From assembly GCF_017948485.1 (NCBI RefSeq), contig NZ_JAFFSX010000022.1:124001-188000 (forward strand): a stretch of DNA of 64,000 nt, given 5' to 3'. Positions 9,057 through 17,672 of this stretch are shown here, piece by piece. Under the pieces are notes generated by a model. The model saw only the letters and a list, made by a program, of their open reading frames with translations. It was not told where the DNA came from and did no database searches. Every line of letters starts with the position of its first letter. Within the stretch, counting starts at the first letter, position 1. The DNA is from Streptomyces sp. GESEQ-35 (GTDB lineage: Bacteria; Actinomycetota; Actinomycetes; Streptomycetales; Streptomycetaceae). A program made the translations under genes and the position numbers.

Positions 9057-10013
9057 TCACTGCTCCTTGTGGGGCTGTGTCGTTTTGGCGAGTGCACGGA
9101 CGGTGCGGGACGGGCTGGGTCGGCCCAGTCGGTCGGCCATCCACACGCTGGTGGCGACGAGGCGGCCGAGGTCTACTCCGGTGTCGATGCCGAGTCCCTG
9201 GAGCATCCACACGAGGTCTTCGGTGGCGAGGTTGCCGGTGGCGGACTTGGCGAACGGGCAGCCGCCGAGGCCGCCCGCCGAGGCGTCGACGGTGGTGACG
9301 CCGTGTTGCAGCGCGGCCAGGGTGTTGGCGAGTGCCTGGCCGTACGTGTCGTGGAAGTGCACACCGATCGCGGAGGTCGGCACGCCCTCTTCGTTCAGCT
9401 CGGCCAGCAGGTTCTGGACGTGCGCCGGGGTCGCCACGCCGATCGTGTCGCCGAGGCTCAGCTCGTCGCAGCCCATGTCCATCAGCGCCTTGCTGATCCG
9501 CACGACCTGGTGGACCGGGACCGGGCCCTCCCAGGGGTCGCCGAAGCACATCGACAGATAGCCGCGGACATGGACCTTGTGGTCCTTCGCCCGCGCGACC
9601 ACCGGCTCGAACATGGCCAGCGCCTCGTCGACCGTGCGGTTGAGGTTGGCCTTCGCGAAGGACTCGGTGGCGCTGGCGAAGACGGCGACGCGACGCGCGT
9701 GCAGGGCCAGCGCCCGGTCGAGCCCGCGGGCGTTCGGCACCAGGACCGGGAGCGCGACCGGCAGCTCGCGCACGAGCGGGAACAGCTGTTCCGCGTCCGC
9801 CAGTTGGGGCACCCACTCGGGGTGGACGAAGCTGGTGGCCTCGATCGTCGTCAGGCCCGCGTCGGCCAGGCGGCGGATGAACTCCGCCTTGATCTCGGTC
9901 GGCACGGTCGACTTCTCGTTCTGGAGACCGTCGCGCGCGCCGACCTCGAAGATCCTTACCCGTGGGGGCAGGTCCTGGGCCGGTACGACCATGGGGAGTC
10001 CCTGAACCGTCAT
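9057..10013 (-). CDS. Hydroxymethylglutaryl-CoA lyase
   Basis: A 318-residue TIM-barrel lyase that cleaves HMG-CoA to acetoacetate and acetyl-CoA, the last step of leucine breakdown. It has the N-terminal VGARDGLQNE with metal and substrate residues, the HFHDTYGQALAN metal-binding His pair and the catalytic Cys loop AGGLGGCPFAKSATGN. ATG 10011-10013 overlaps the carboxylase alpha-subunit stop as ATGA. A longer open frame upstream is an artefact of the alpha subunit's other frame. Confidence 0.95.
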   Translation of the reverse strand: MTVQGLPMVVPAQDLPPRVRIFEVGARDGLQNEKSTVPTEIKAEFIRRLADAGLTTIEATSFVHPEWVPQLADAEQLFPLVRELPVALPVLVPNARGLDRALALHARRVAVFASATESFAKANLNRTVDEALAMFEPVVARAKDHKVHVRGYLSMCFGDPWEGPVPVHQVVRISKALMDMGCDELSLGDTIGVATPAHVQNLLAELNEEGVPTSAIGVHFHDTYGQALANTLAALQHGVTTVDASAGGLGGCPFAKSATGNLATEDLVWMLQGLGIDTGVDLGRLVATSVWMADRLGRPSPSRTVRALAKTTQPHKEQ

Positions 10014-11926
10014 TCCGCTGCCTCCTCGTGCGGTGAGACGACCGCCAGTACCTGGTCCATGGCGACCGTCGTGCCCGGCGCCACGTCCAGCTCGGCGACC
10101 GTGCCGGCGTGCGGGGCGGAGATGACGTGCTCCATCTTCATCGCCTCCACGACCAGCAGGCTCTGGCCCGCGCTCACCTCGTCGCCGACGGCGACCTTCA
10201 CGACCGTCACCGTCCCGGGCATGGGCGCGGTGAGCGAGTCGGCACCGGAGTGCGCGGCCCGGGTGAGCGACGCGGCCACCGGATCGTGGTCCCGCACCTG
10301 CCAGACGTCGCCGTCGCGGCCCAACCAGTCGCCGGCCCGGTGGAAGGTGTGCCGGACACCGTCCAGCAGCACCGACACCTCGTCGTCGGTGACGGTGTGG
10401 GTGCCGCGCGGGACGTACTCCACGGGGTCGTTCACCCGGAGGTGGAAGCCGACCGGCTTGGCCTCCCCGCCCAGCCGCCAGCCGCTCGGCACCGAGAACG
10501 GGTCGGTCCAGCCGTCGCCGCGCGGCCGGAGGGCTTCCAGGCGTACGGCCGCTGCCGCCTCGTAGACCTCTTCGGGTACGTCGGTGGAGACGAGGTCGGG
10601 CACAACCCGTTCGACCAGCCCCGTGTCCAACTCGCCCGCGACCACGGCCGGATGACCCAGCAGCCTCCGCAGGAACCCCGCGTTCGTCTGCACGCCCAGC
10701 GTCACCGTCCCGGCGAGGGCCGCCCGGAGCTTCCTGATCGCGGTCGCACGATCGGGGCCGTACGCGATCACCTTGGACAGCATCGGGTCGTACAGGCTGC
10801 CGACCTCCGTGCCCTCGCTGAGCCCGGAGTCGGTGCGGACGCCGTCGCCCTGGGGCTCGCGGAGACCGAGCACGGTGCCGCCGGTCGGGAGGAACCCGCG
10901 CGCGGGGTCCTCGGCGCAGACGCGGGCCTCGATCGCGTGCCCGGTGAGCGAGATGTCCTCCTGCGCCCACGGCAGTCGCTCGCCCGCCGCCACCCGCAGC
11001 TGCCACTCCACCAGGTCCAGGCCCGTGATCAGCTCCGTCACCGGGTGCTCGACCTGGAGGCGGGTGTTCATCTCCATGAAGGAGTACGACGACGGATCGC
11101 CGCCGGGGACGATGAACTCGACCGTGCCCGCGCCGACGTACCCGCAGGAACGGGCCGCCTGGATCGCCGCCTCGCCCATGGACGCACGCGTGGCCTCGTC
11201 GAGCAGGACGGAAGGCGCCTCCTCGATGATCTTCTGGTGGCGGCGCTGGAGGGAGCACTCGCGCTCGCCCAGGTGGATCACGTTCCCGTGGGAGTCCGCC
11301 AGGACCTGGATCTCGATGTGCCGGGGCCGGTCGATCCACCGCTCGACGAGCAGCGTGTCGTCGCCGAAGGAGGCCGCGGCCTCGCGCCGGGCCGCCGCGA
11401 TCTCCTCGTCCAGGACGGCCAGGTCCCGCACCAGCCGCATGCCCTTGCCGCCACCGCCGGCCGACGGCTTGAGCAGCACGGGTGCACCCAACTCGCGGGC
11501 CGCGTCCGCCAGTTCGGGGTCGCGTCCGCCGGGCACCACCGGCACCCCGGCCGCCGCGACCGTCTCCTTCGCGCGGATCTTGTCACCCATCAGGGAGATG
11601 GCCTGCGCGGGCGGTCCGATGAAGACCAGCCCTTGTGCGTCGCACGCGCGCGCGAAGGCGGTGTTCTCGGCGAGGAAGCCGTACCCGGGGTGGACCGCCT
11701 GTGCGCCGGTGCGGGCGGCGGCGTCGAGGATGCGCTCCGCGGACAGATAGCTCTGCGCCGCCGGGGCCGGTCCGATCCGTACCGCCGTGTCGGCCTCCCG
11801 GACGTGCCGGGCGTCGGCGTCCGCGTCGGAGAAGACGGCGACCGAGCGGACGCCCAGAGCGCGCAGCGTGCGGATGACCCGGACGGCGATCTCACCCCGG
11901 TTGGCGACAAGCACTGTGTCGAACAT
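10010..11926 (-). CDS. Acyl-CoA carboxylase alpha subunit (biotin carboxylase + BCCP), probably methylcrotonyl-CoA type
   Basis: 638 residues. The N-terminal biotin carboxylase domain starts MFDTVLVANRGEIAVR, with the ATP-grasp glycine loop GGGGKGMRLV and the RDCSLQRRHQK-like ERECSLQRRHQKI. The C-terminal BCCP domain has the EAMKM biotin-acceptor motif (Lys about residue 597). It carboxylates the attached biotin for transfer by the beta subunit encoded 14 nt upstream. Operon partners (HMG-CoA lyase and acyl-CoA dehydrogenase) favour 3-methylcrotonyl-CoA as the final acceptor over propionyl- or acetyl-CoA. Confidence 0.94.
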   Translation of the reverse strand: MFDTVLVANRGEIAVRVIRTLRALGVRSVAVFSDADADARHVREADTAVRIGPAPAAQSYLSAERILDAAARTGAQAVHPGYGFLAENTAFARACDAQGLVFIGPPAQAISLMGDKIRAKETVAAAGVPVVPGGRDPELADAARELGAPVLLKPSAGGGGKGMRLVRDLAVLDEEIAAARREAAASFGDDTLLVERWIDRPRHIEIQVLADSHGNVIHLGERECSLQRRHQKIIEEAPSVLLDEATRASMGEAAIQAARSCGYVGAGTVEFIVPGGDPSSYSFMEMNTRLQVEHPVTELITGLDLVEWQLRVAAGERLPWAQEDISLTGHAIEARVCAEDPARGFLPTGGTVLGLREPQGDGVRTDSGLSEGTEVGSLYDPMLSKVIAYGPDRATAIRKLRAALAGTVTLGVQTNAGFLRRLLGHPAVVAGELDTGLVERVVPDLVSTDVPEEVYEAAAAVRLEALRPRGDGWTDPFSVPSGWRLGGEAKPVGFHLRVNDPVEYVPRGTHTVTDDEVSVLLDGVRHTFHRAGDWLGRDGDVWQVRDHDPVAASLTRAAHSGADSLTAPMPGTVTVVKVAVGDEVSAGQSLLVVEAMKMEHVISAPHAGTVAELDVAPGTTVAMDQVLAVVSPHEEAAE

Positions 11927-11940
11927 CGTCGTAAGGTCCC

Positions 11941-13557
11941 TCACATCCGGAAGACGCCGAACTGGGGCTCGCCCAGGGGCGCGTTGGCGCACGCGGTCAG
12001 GGCCAGGCCCAGCACCTGACGGGTCTCCAGCGGGTCGATGACGCCGTCGTCCCAGAGGCGGGCGGTGGCGTAGTAAGCGTTCCCCTGACGCTCGTACTGC
12101 GCACGGATCGGCGCTTTGAAGTCCTCTTCCTCGTCCTGTGGCCAGGACTCCCCGCGGCCCTCCAACTGGTCCCGCTTGACGGTCGCGAGGACGGACGCGG
12201 CCTGCTCGCCGCCCATGACGGAGATCTTGGCGCCCGGCCACATCCACAGGAAGCGGGGGGAGTAGGCGCGGCCGCACATCGAGTAGTTCCCGGCGCCGTA
12301 CGAGCCGCCCACCACGACGGTCAGTTTCGGCACCCGGGTCGTGGCGACCGCCGTCACCATCTTGGCGCCGTGCTTGGCGATGCCACCGGCCTCGTAGTCC
12401 CGCCCGACCATGAACCCGGAGATGTTCTGGAGGAACACCAGCGGGATCCCGCGCTGGTCGCACAGCTCGATGAAGTGGGCGCCCTTCTGGGCGGACTCGG
12501 AGAACAGGATGCCGTTGTTGGCGACGATGCCGACCGGGTGGCCGTGGATCCGGGCGAAGCCGGTGACCAGGGTCTGCCCGAACTCGGCCTTGAACTCGGC
12601 GAAGCGGGAGCTGTCGGTGACGCGCGCGATGACCTCGCGGACGTCGTACGGAGTACGGGGGTCGGCGGGCACGGCGCCGTACAGCCCGTACGGGTCGACC
12701 TTGGGTTCCGTGGCGGGCTCCACATTCCAGGGCAGCGGCCCGCGCGCGGGAAGCGTGGCGACGATGTTGCGGACGATGCGCAGCGCGTGCGCGTCGTCCT
12801 CCGCGAGGTGGTCGGTCACGCCGGACACACGCGCGTGGACCTCGCCGCCGCCGAGCTCCTCCGCGGTGACGACCTCACCGGTGGCGGCCTTCACGAGCGG
12901 GGGCCCGCCGAGAAAGATGGTCCCCTGATTGCGGACGATCACGGCCTCGTCGCTCATCGCGGGGACGTACGCCCCGCCGGCCGTGCACGAGCCGAGGACG
13001 GCGGCGATCTGCGGGATGCCGGCCGCCGACATCCGGGCCTGGTTGTAGAAGATGCGCCCGAAGTGCTCGCGGTCGGGGAAGACCTCGTCCTGCATGGGGA
13101 GGAAGGCGCCGCCGGAGTCGACGAGGTAGAGACAGGGCAGCCGGTTCTCCAGGGCGACTTCCTGCGCCCGCAGATGCTTCTTCACGGTGACGGGGTAGTA
13201 CGTCCCCCCCTTCACGGTGGCGTCATTGGCGACGATCACGCACTCGCGCCCGCCGACCCGCCCGATCCCGGCGATGACACCGGCCGCCGGGGCCTGTCCG
13301 TCGTACATCCCGTCGGCCGCCAGCGGGGCCAGCTCCAGGAAGGGCGAGCCGGGGTCGAGGAGGGTGTCGACCCGGTCGCGGGGCAGCAGCTTGCCGCGCG
13401 CGGTGTGGCGGGCACGGGCCTTCTCGCCGCCGCCGAGCCGGGCGGCGGCCAGCTTGCCGCGCAGCTCCTCGACGAGCGCCAGCTGCGCCGCCTCATTGGC
13501 CCGCCAGGCCTCCGACGCGGGGTCTGCCGCGCTGTGGAGCTCCGGTGCCTGTTGCAT
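11941..13557 (-). CDS. Acyl-CoA carboxylase beta subunit (carboxyltransferase), probably methylcrotonyl-CoA type
   Basis: A 538-residue carboxyltransferase with two crotonase-like halves. GSCTAGGAYVPAMSDE and GGPPLVKAATGE form the first-half acyl-CoA site. NNGILFSESAQKGAHFIELC and GSYGAGNYSMCGRAYSPRF belong to the second half and are characteristic of the methylcrotonyl-CoA carboxylase subgroup. A GAGGGG ribosome site lies about 8 nt upstream of the start. It is the first gene of the four-gene minus-strand operon and faces a TetR gene across an 86-nt region with two palindromes. Confidence 0.94.
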   Translation of the reverse strand: MQQAPELHSAADPASEAWRANEAAQLALVEELRGKLAAARLGGGEKARARHTARGKLLPRDRVDTLLDPGSPFLELAPLAADGMYDGQAPAAGVIAGIGRVGGRECVIVANDATVKGGTYYPVTVKKHLRAQEVALENRLPCLYLVDSGGAFLPMQDEVFPDREHFGRIFYNQARMSAAGIPQIAAVLGSCTAGGAYVPAMSDEAVIVRNQGTIFLGGPPLVKAATGEVVTAEELGGGEVHARVSGVTDHLAEDDAHALRIVRNIVATLPARGPLPWNVEPATEPKVDPYGLYGAVPADPRTPYDVREVIARVTDSSRFAEFKAEFGQTLVTGFARIHGHPVGIVANNGILFSESAQKGAHFIELCDQRGIPLVFLQNISGFMVGRDYEAGGIAKHGAKMVTAVATTRVPKLTVVVGGSYGAGNYSMCGRAYSPRFLWMWPGAKISVMGGEQAASVLATVKRDQLEGRGESWPQDEEEDFKAPIRAQYERQGNAYYATARLWDDGVIDPLETRQVLGLALTACANAPLGEPQFGVFRM

Positions 13558-13576
13558 CCTGCGGTCCCCTCACCTT

Positions 13577-13592
13577 GTTAATGAGCGTTAAC
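13577..13592. promoter_or_regulatory. Imperfect palindrome, candidate TetR operator 1
   Basis: GTTAATGAGCGTTAAC pairs at 12 of 16 positions. It lies 20 nt upstream of the carboxylase beta start, where a repressor could block the operon promoter. It shares GTTAA/TTAAC arms with the second palindrome at 13604-13623. Assignment to the adjacent TetR protein is inferred. Confidence 0.5.
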
Positions 13593-13603
13593 CCATTTCC
13601 TTC

Positions 13604-13623
13604 AGGTTAACGACCACTAACCT
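13604..13623. promoter_or_regulatory. Inverted repeat, candidate TetR operator 2
   Basis: Arms AGGTTA and TAACCT flank an 8-nt spacer. The site covers the predicted -35 box and spacer of the tetR promoter, so binding would give autorepression. Confidence 0.5.
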
Positions 13624-13636
13624 CCCTGTCTAGAAT
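13607..13636 (+). promoter_or_regulatory. Predicted promoter of a leaderless tetR transcript
   Basis: TTAACG (13607-13612), an 18-nt spacer and TAGAAT (13631-13636) resemble a vegetative promoter. The -10 box ends 7 nt before the ATG at 13644, so the transcript would start at or next to the start codon. There is no ribosome site, which fits a leaderless mRNA. Confidence 0.55.
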
Positions 13637-13643
13637 TGCCTTC

Positions 13644-14234
13644 ATGGCCACCAGAACCGACGCCCCCACCCGCCGTGAGCAGATCCTCAAGGAGGCGGCT
13701 CGACTCTTCGCCGAGCGCGGCTTCCACGGGGTGGGAGTCGACGAGATAGGTGCCGCGGTGGGCATCAGCGGCCCCGGTCTCTACCGGCACTTCGCGGGCA
13801 AGGACGCGATGCTCGCCGAGCTGCTGGTGGGCATCAGCGGCCAGCTGCTGACGGGCGGGAAGCGCAGGGTCGCCGAGACGGACGGCAACGCCGACGCGCT
13901 CCTCGACTCCCTCATCGAGGGCCACATCGACTTCGCCCTCGACGACCGTCCCCTCATCACCCTGCACGACCGCGAGCTGGACCGCCTCCGCGACAGCGAC
14001 CGCAAGCTCGTACGGCAGCTTCAGCGGCAGTACGTCGAGCTGTGGGTGGAGGTGGTGCGCGAGGTGTACCCGGGGTTGAACGAACCGACGGCCCGGTCGG
14101 CGGTGCACTCGGTCTTCGGGCTGCTGAACTCGACCCCGCATCTGGGGCGGCCGGGGGCCTTGCCGGGGCGCGGGGTCACGGCGGAGCTGCTGCACCGGAT
14201 GGCGCGGGGGGCGTTCGCGGCGGCGGGGGCGTGA
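13644..14234 (+). CDS. TetR-family regulator of the adjacent acyl-CoA catabolic operon
   Basis: 196 residues. The N-terminal helix-turn-helix is in REQILKEAARLFAERGFHG, then VDEIGAAVGISGPGLYRHFAGKDAM (residues about 12-55), a clear TetR DNA-binding domain. The C-terminal two thirds is the ligand and dimer domain. It is divergent from the leucine-type operon with shared palindromes, so it probably represses both, with an acyl-CoA as likely inducer. No Shine-Dalgarno is seen; see the leaderless promoter. Confidence 0.9.
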   Translation: MATRTDAPTRREQILKEAARLFAERGFHGVGVDEIGAAVGISGPGLYRHFAGKDAMLAELLVGISGQLLTGGKRRVAETDGNADALLDSLIEGHIDFALDDRPLITLHDRELDRLRDSDRKLVRQLQRQYVELWVEVVREVYPGLNEPTARSAVHSVFGLLNSTPHLGRPGALPGRGVTAELLHRMARGAFAAAGA

Positions 14235-14291
14235 CGAGCGTTACGTACGGGCCGGTCTGGACGCGGCTTCGTACTCGCCGGTACGGTGGTT

Positions 14292-14309
14292 GCTGAGCAA
14301 GCGCTTAGC
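14292..14309. promoter_or_regulatory. Palindromic site upstream of the second acyl-CoA dehydrogenase
   Basis: GCTGAGC and GCTTAGC flank AAGC; the centre contains the 8-bp palindrome AAGCGCTT. It lies in the 169-nt gap between tetR and the dehydrogenase gene. It could be an operator for a fatty-acid type TetR protein; the regulator is unknown. Confidence 0.4.
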
Positions 14310-14403
14310 CATGGGACCGCAACCATCGATTGAGGAACCCCCACGGCGAGCAACCAGGTACGCGAGAGCGGCGCCGGTTTAGGCGCACAGAAGGGGTGGC
14401 GGC

Positions 14404-15561
14404 GTGCGCCGTACTGTGTTCAACGAGGATCACGAGGCGTTCCGGGAGACCCTTCGCGCCTTCATCGAGGCCGAGGTCGTGCCGGTCTACGACGAGTGGT
14501 TCGCCGCGGGCCAGGCGCCGCGCGACTTCTACTACAAGCTCGCCGAGCTCGGCATCTTCGGTATCCGCGTGGACGAGGAGTTCGGCGGCGCCGGCATCGA
14601 CTCGTACAAGTTCGAGGCCGTGATGTACGAGGAGACGGCTCGCGCGGGTGTCCAGTTCGGCGGCTCCGGTGTGCACGTGCTGCTCGGTCTGCCGTACATC
14701 AAGATGCTCGCCACGGATGAGCAGAAGAAGCGGTTCCTGCCGAAGTTCGTCTCCGGTGAGGAGATGTGGGCCCTGGCGATGACCGAGCCGGGCACCGGGT
14801 CCGACCTCGCGGGCATGAAGACCACCGCCAAGCTGAGCGAGGACGGCACGCACTACGTCCTCAACGGCGCCAAGACCTTCATCACCGGTGGTGTCCACGC
14901 CGACAAGGTCATCGTCTGCGCCCGCACCGCCGCGCCCACCGCCGAGGACCGCCGCTTCGGCATCTCCCTCTTCGCCGTGGACACCAAGTCCGAGGGCTAC
15001 TCGATCGGGCGGAAGCTCGACAAGCTGGGCCTCAAGACCTCCGACACCGCCGAGCTCGCGTTCGTCGACGTCAAGGTGCCCGTCGAGGACCTCCTCGGCG
15101 AGGAGAACAAGGGCTTCTCCTACCTCGGCCACAACCTCGCCTCCGAGCGCTGGGGCATCGCCTTCGGCGCCTACGCGCAGGCCAAGGCCGCGGTCCGGTT
15201 CGCCAAGGAGTACGTGCAGGAGCGCACCGTCTTCGGCAAGCCCGTCGCCTCCTTCCAGAACACCAAGTTCGAGCTGGCCGCCTGCCAGGCCGAGGTGGAC
15301 GCGGCCGAGGCCGTCGTCGACCGTGCGCTGGAGGCCCTGGACGCCGACGAGCTCACCCCCGCCGAGGCCGCCAGCGCCAAGCTGTTCTGCACCGAGGTCG
15401 CGCACCGCGTGATCGACCGCTGCCTCCAGCTGCACGGCGGCTACGGCTTCATGAACGAGTACCCGATCGCCCGCCTGTACGCCGACAACCGCGTCAACCG
15501 TATCTACGGCGGCACCAGCGAGATCATGAAGACGATCATCGCGAAGGACATGGGGCTGTAA
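14404..15561 (+). CDS. Acyl-CoA dehydrogenase (LCAD/IVD-like catalytic base)
   Basis: 385 residues, GTG start with a GAAGGGG-type ribosome site. FAD/substrate segment ALAMTEPGTGSDLAG and C-terminal QLHGGYGFMNEYPI then IYGGTSEIMKTI are visible. The residue before GTSE is Gly, so the MCAD-type catalytic Glu is absent; the Glu in LASERWGIAFGAYAQAKA occupies the alternative LCAD/isovaleryl-CoA dehydrogenase position. The enzyme is thus mechanistically distinct from the one at 7890-9050. It stands alone between tetR and tesB; substrate unknown. Confidence 0.92.
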   Translation: MRRTVFNEDHEAFRETLRAFIEAEVVPVYDEWFAAGQAPRDFYYKLAELGIFGIRVDEEFGGAGIDSYKFEAVMYEETARAGVQFGGSGVHVLLGLPYIKMLATDEQKKRFLPKFVSGEEMWALAMTEPGTGSDLAGMKTTAKLSEDGTHYVLNGAKTFITGGVHADKVIVCARTAAPTAEDRRFGISLFAVDTKSEGYSIGRKLDKLGLKTSDTAELAFVDVKVPVEDLLGEENKGFSYLGHNLASERWGIAFGAYAQAKAAVRFAKEYVQERTVFGKPVASFQNTKFELAACQAEVDAAEAVVDRALEALDADELTPAEAASAKLFCTEVAHRVIDRCLQLHGGYGFMNEYPIARLYADNRVNRIYGGTSEIMKTIIAKDMGL

Positions 15562-15658
15562 GACTTCACGGCCCCGCGTCGTGTGATCTTCAACCAAATG
15601 TCTACTCGCGGGTAACATTCGGCGGTCCGGCGTAACACGGGGCTGGGAGACTCATCCC

Positions 15659-16531
15659 ATGAGCCAGGCACTACAGGGTCTCCTCGATCTGCTCGACCTT
15701 GAGCAGATCGAGGAGAACATCTTCCGCGGCCAGTCCCGCTCCGCCGTCGTCCCACGCGTCTTCGGCGGACAGGTCGCGGCCCAGGCGCTCGTCGCCGCCG
15801 GGCGTACGGTCCCCGAGGACCGTCTCGCCCACTCCCTCCACGCGTACTTCCTGCGCGCCGGCGACCCCGGCGCGCCCATCGTCTACACCGTCGACCGCAT
15901 GAACGACGGCCGCTCCTTCACCGCGCGCCGCGTCGTCGCGGTCCAGCACGGACAGCCGATCTTCGCCCTGTCCGCGTCCTTCCAGAAACACGAGGAAGGC
16001 TTCGACCACCAGGCGCCGATGCCGTCGTCCCCCGACCCCGCCACGCTCCCCACCGCCGAGGAGCGGATGAGCGGGTACGGCCACCTCTCCCCCGACGTCC
16101 TGGAGAAGTTCGCCGAGGCCCGCGCCGCCGTCGACCTGCGCTACGTCGAGGAACCTCCGTACGGCAAGTTCGGCGAGCCCCGCGAACCGCACTCCCAGGT
16201 CTGGTTCCGCACCAACGGCAAGCTGGCCGACGACCCTCTCCTGCACGTCGTCCTCGCCACCTACGTCTCCGACATGACGCTCCTCGACTCGATCCTCCTC
16301 GCGCACGGGCGCGGCGGCTGGGCCGTCGGGGACGTCGTCGGCGCCTCCCTCGACCACGCGATGTGGTTCCACCGCCCCTTCCGTGCCGACGAGTGGCTCC
16401 TGTACGACCAGGAGTCGCCGTCCGCGCACGGCGGCCGCGGCCTCGGCCAGGCCCGGATCTACACCCAGGACGGAAACCTCGCGATCTCGGTGATACAGGA
16501 GGGCGTCGTCCGCGCCCCTCGATCACACTGA
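15659..16531 (+). CDS. tesB: Acyl-CoA thioesterase II (TesB family)
   Basis: 290 residues forming a double hot-dog fold. N-terminal DLEQIEENIFRGQSR and VFGGQVAAQALVAAGRTV, followed by HSLHAYFLRAGDP, are TesB hallmarks; the second domain has SLDHAMWFHRPFRADEWLLYDQESP. It hydrolyses acyl-CoA to the free acid and CoA. The catalytic Asp of the second hot dog is the Asp of SLDHAMWFH. Follows the acyl-CoA dehydrogenase on the same strand, so a role in acyl-CoA turnover is likely. Confidence 0.94.
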   Translation: MSQALQGLLDLLDLEQIEENIFRGQSRSAVVPRVFGGQVAAQALVAAGRTVPEDRLAHSLHAYFLRAGDPGAPIVYTVDRMNDGRSFTARRVVAVQHGQPIFALSASFQKHEEGFDHQAPMPSSPDPATLPTAEERMSGYGHLSPDVLEKFAEARAAVDLRYVEEPPYGKFGEPREPHSQVWFRTNGKLADDPLLHVVLATYVSDMTLLDSILLAHGRGGWAVGDVVGASLDHAMWFHRPFRADEWLLYDQESPSAHGGRGLGQARIYTQDGNLAISVIQEGVVRAPRSH

Positions 16532-16536
16532 GGGGC

Positions 16537-17499
16537 ATGAGTCCACCGGAAGGCGGCGGCGAGAGCACCACCACGGTCATCGTCGCCGCCCTCGCCAATC
16601 TCGGGATCGCGGCCGCCAAGGCCGTCGCCGGCGTCATCAGCGGATCCAGCGCGATGCTCTCCGAGGCCGCACACTCCGTCGCCGACACCGTCACCGAGCT
16701 GCTGCTGCTCACGGCCCTCAAGCGCAGCGAGAAACCCGCCGACGAGGAACATCCGCTCGGCTACGGCCCCGAGCGGTACATCTGGGCGCTGCTCGCCGCC
16801 GTCGCCACCTTCGTCGGCGGCGCGGTCTTCTCGATCTACGACGGGATCCACACCCTGGTCGAGGGCGAGGAGCTGGGTGACCCGCTCGTGTCGTACATCG
16901 TGCTCGCCCTCGCGTTCCTGCTGGAGGGCTACTCCCTGCGGACCGGCCTGAAGCAGGCGCGCGGCGAGGCGGCCCGCTTCAAGGCGCCCTTCAAGGTCTA
17001 CCTCCGGCACACCCCCGACACCGCCGTGAAGGCCGTCGTCCTGGAGGACACGGCCGCGCTCGCGGGCCTGCTGCTGGCGGCGGGCGGCCTGCTCGGCGGG
17101 CAGCTCACCGGGTCGGGCGTATGGGACGGCATCGCCTCCCTCTGCATCGGCCTGCTCCTGCTGTACGTCGCCTGGGTCCTCGGCCGCTCCAACGCCGAAC
17201 TCCTCATCGGCCGCCCGCTGCCGAAGCCCATGCGGGAGCGGATCCGCGCCGAGCTGCTGGCCGTGGAGCACATCGAGGCCGTACTGGAGCTGACGACACT
17301 CGTGCAGGGACCGCGGGAGGCGCTGGTCGCCGCGAAGATCGACTTCCGGGACATCTCGACGGCCGCGCAGATCGAGTGGGCCTGCGAGCAGGCCGAGCAG
17401 CGGCTGCGGGAGGCGTTCCCCGCGGTGACCCGGCTGTATCTGGATCCGACGCCAGGGCATGCGCAGCGACGGGAAGAGGGGCTCAACCCCTGGCCCTGA
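16537..17499 (+). CDS. Cation diffusion facilitator (CDF) family efflux transporter
   Basis: 320 residues; ATG 16537-16539 lies 5 nt after the tesB stop, so the two genes are probably co-transcribed. Several hydrophobic segments occur between residues about 10 and 220. The first helices carry GSSAMLSEAAHSVADTVTE, whose H-x3-D is the membrane metal site. The C-terminal about 100 residues form the cytoplasmic metal-binding domain. Probably a proton-driven Zn2+, Co2+, Fe2+ or Mn2+ exporter; metal not determined by sequence. Confidence 0.92.
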   Translation: MSPPEGGGESTTTVIVAALANLGIAAAKAVAGVISGSSAMLSEAAHSVADTVTELLLLTALKRSEKPADEEHPLGYGPERYIWALLAAVATFVGGAVFSIYDGIHTLVEGEELGDPLVSYIVLALAFLLEGYSLRTGLKQARGEAARFKAPFKVYLRHTPDTAVKAVVLEDTAALAGLLLAAGGLLGGQLTGSGVWDGIASLCIGLLLLYVAWVLGRSNAELLIGRPLPKPMRERIRAELLAVEHIEAVLELTTLVQGPREALVAAKIDFRDISTAAQIEWACEQAEQRLREAFPAVTRLYLDPTPGHAQRREEGLNPWP

Positions 17500-17672
17500 A
17501 CGCCGGTCCGCGTGCTTGCCGAGGCTCGGGGCTGTCCGGCGGACCATGTCGCAGACGCGGGGCCCGCCACGCCGATCTGCGGTGTTGTCGCCGGTTGCCG
17601 ACTCCCCACGCTCGAAGGCGCTCGCGCGGGGGACCCCCATCGCGTCGACCGACCTGATCTGCCGGACAGGCC

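Noticed and set aside
7878..10565. 895-codon plus-strand open frame
   Set aside because: Antisense to acyl-CoA dehydrogenase, HMG-CoA lyase and carboxylase genes, all with catalytic motifs.
12370..13581. Plus-strand gene opposite the carboxylase beta subunit
   Set aside because: Shadow of a gene with unambiguous carboxyltransferase motifs.
17500..17672. A small gene in the CDF/phosphatase-like gap
   Set aside because: Short open frames here have no ribosome site, family match or clean coding pattern; the stretch looks like intergenic sequence.
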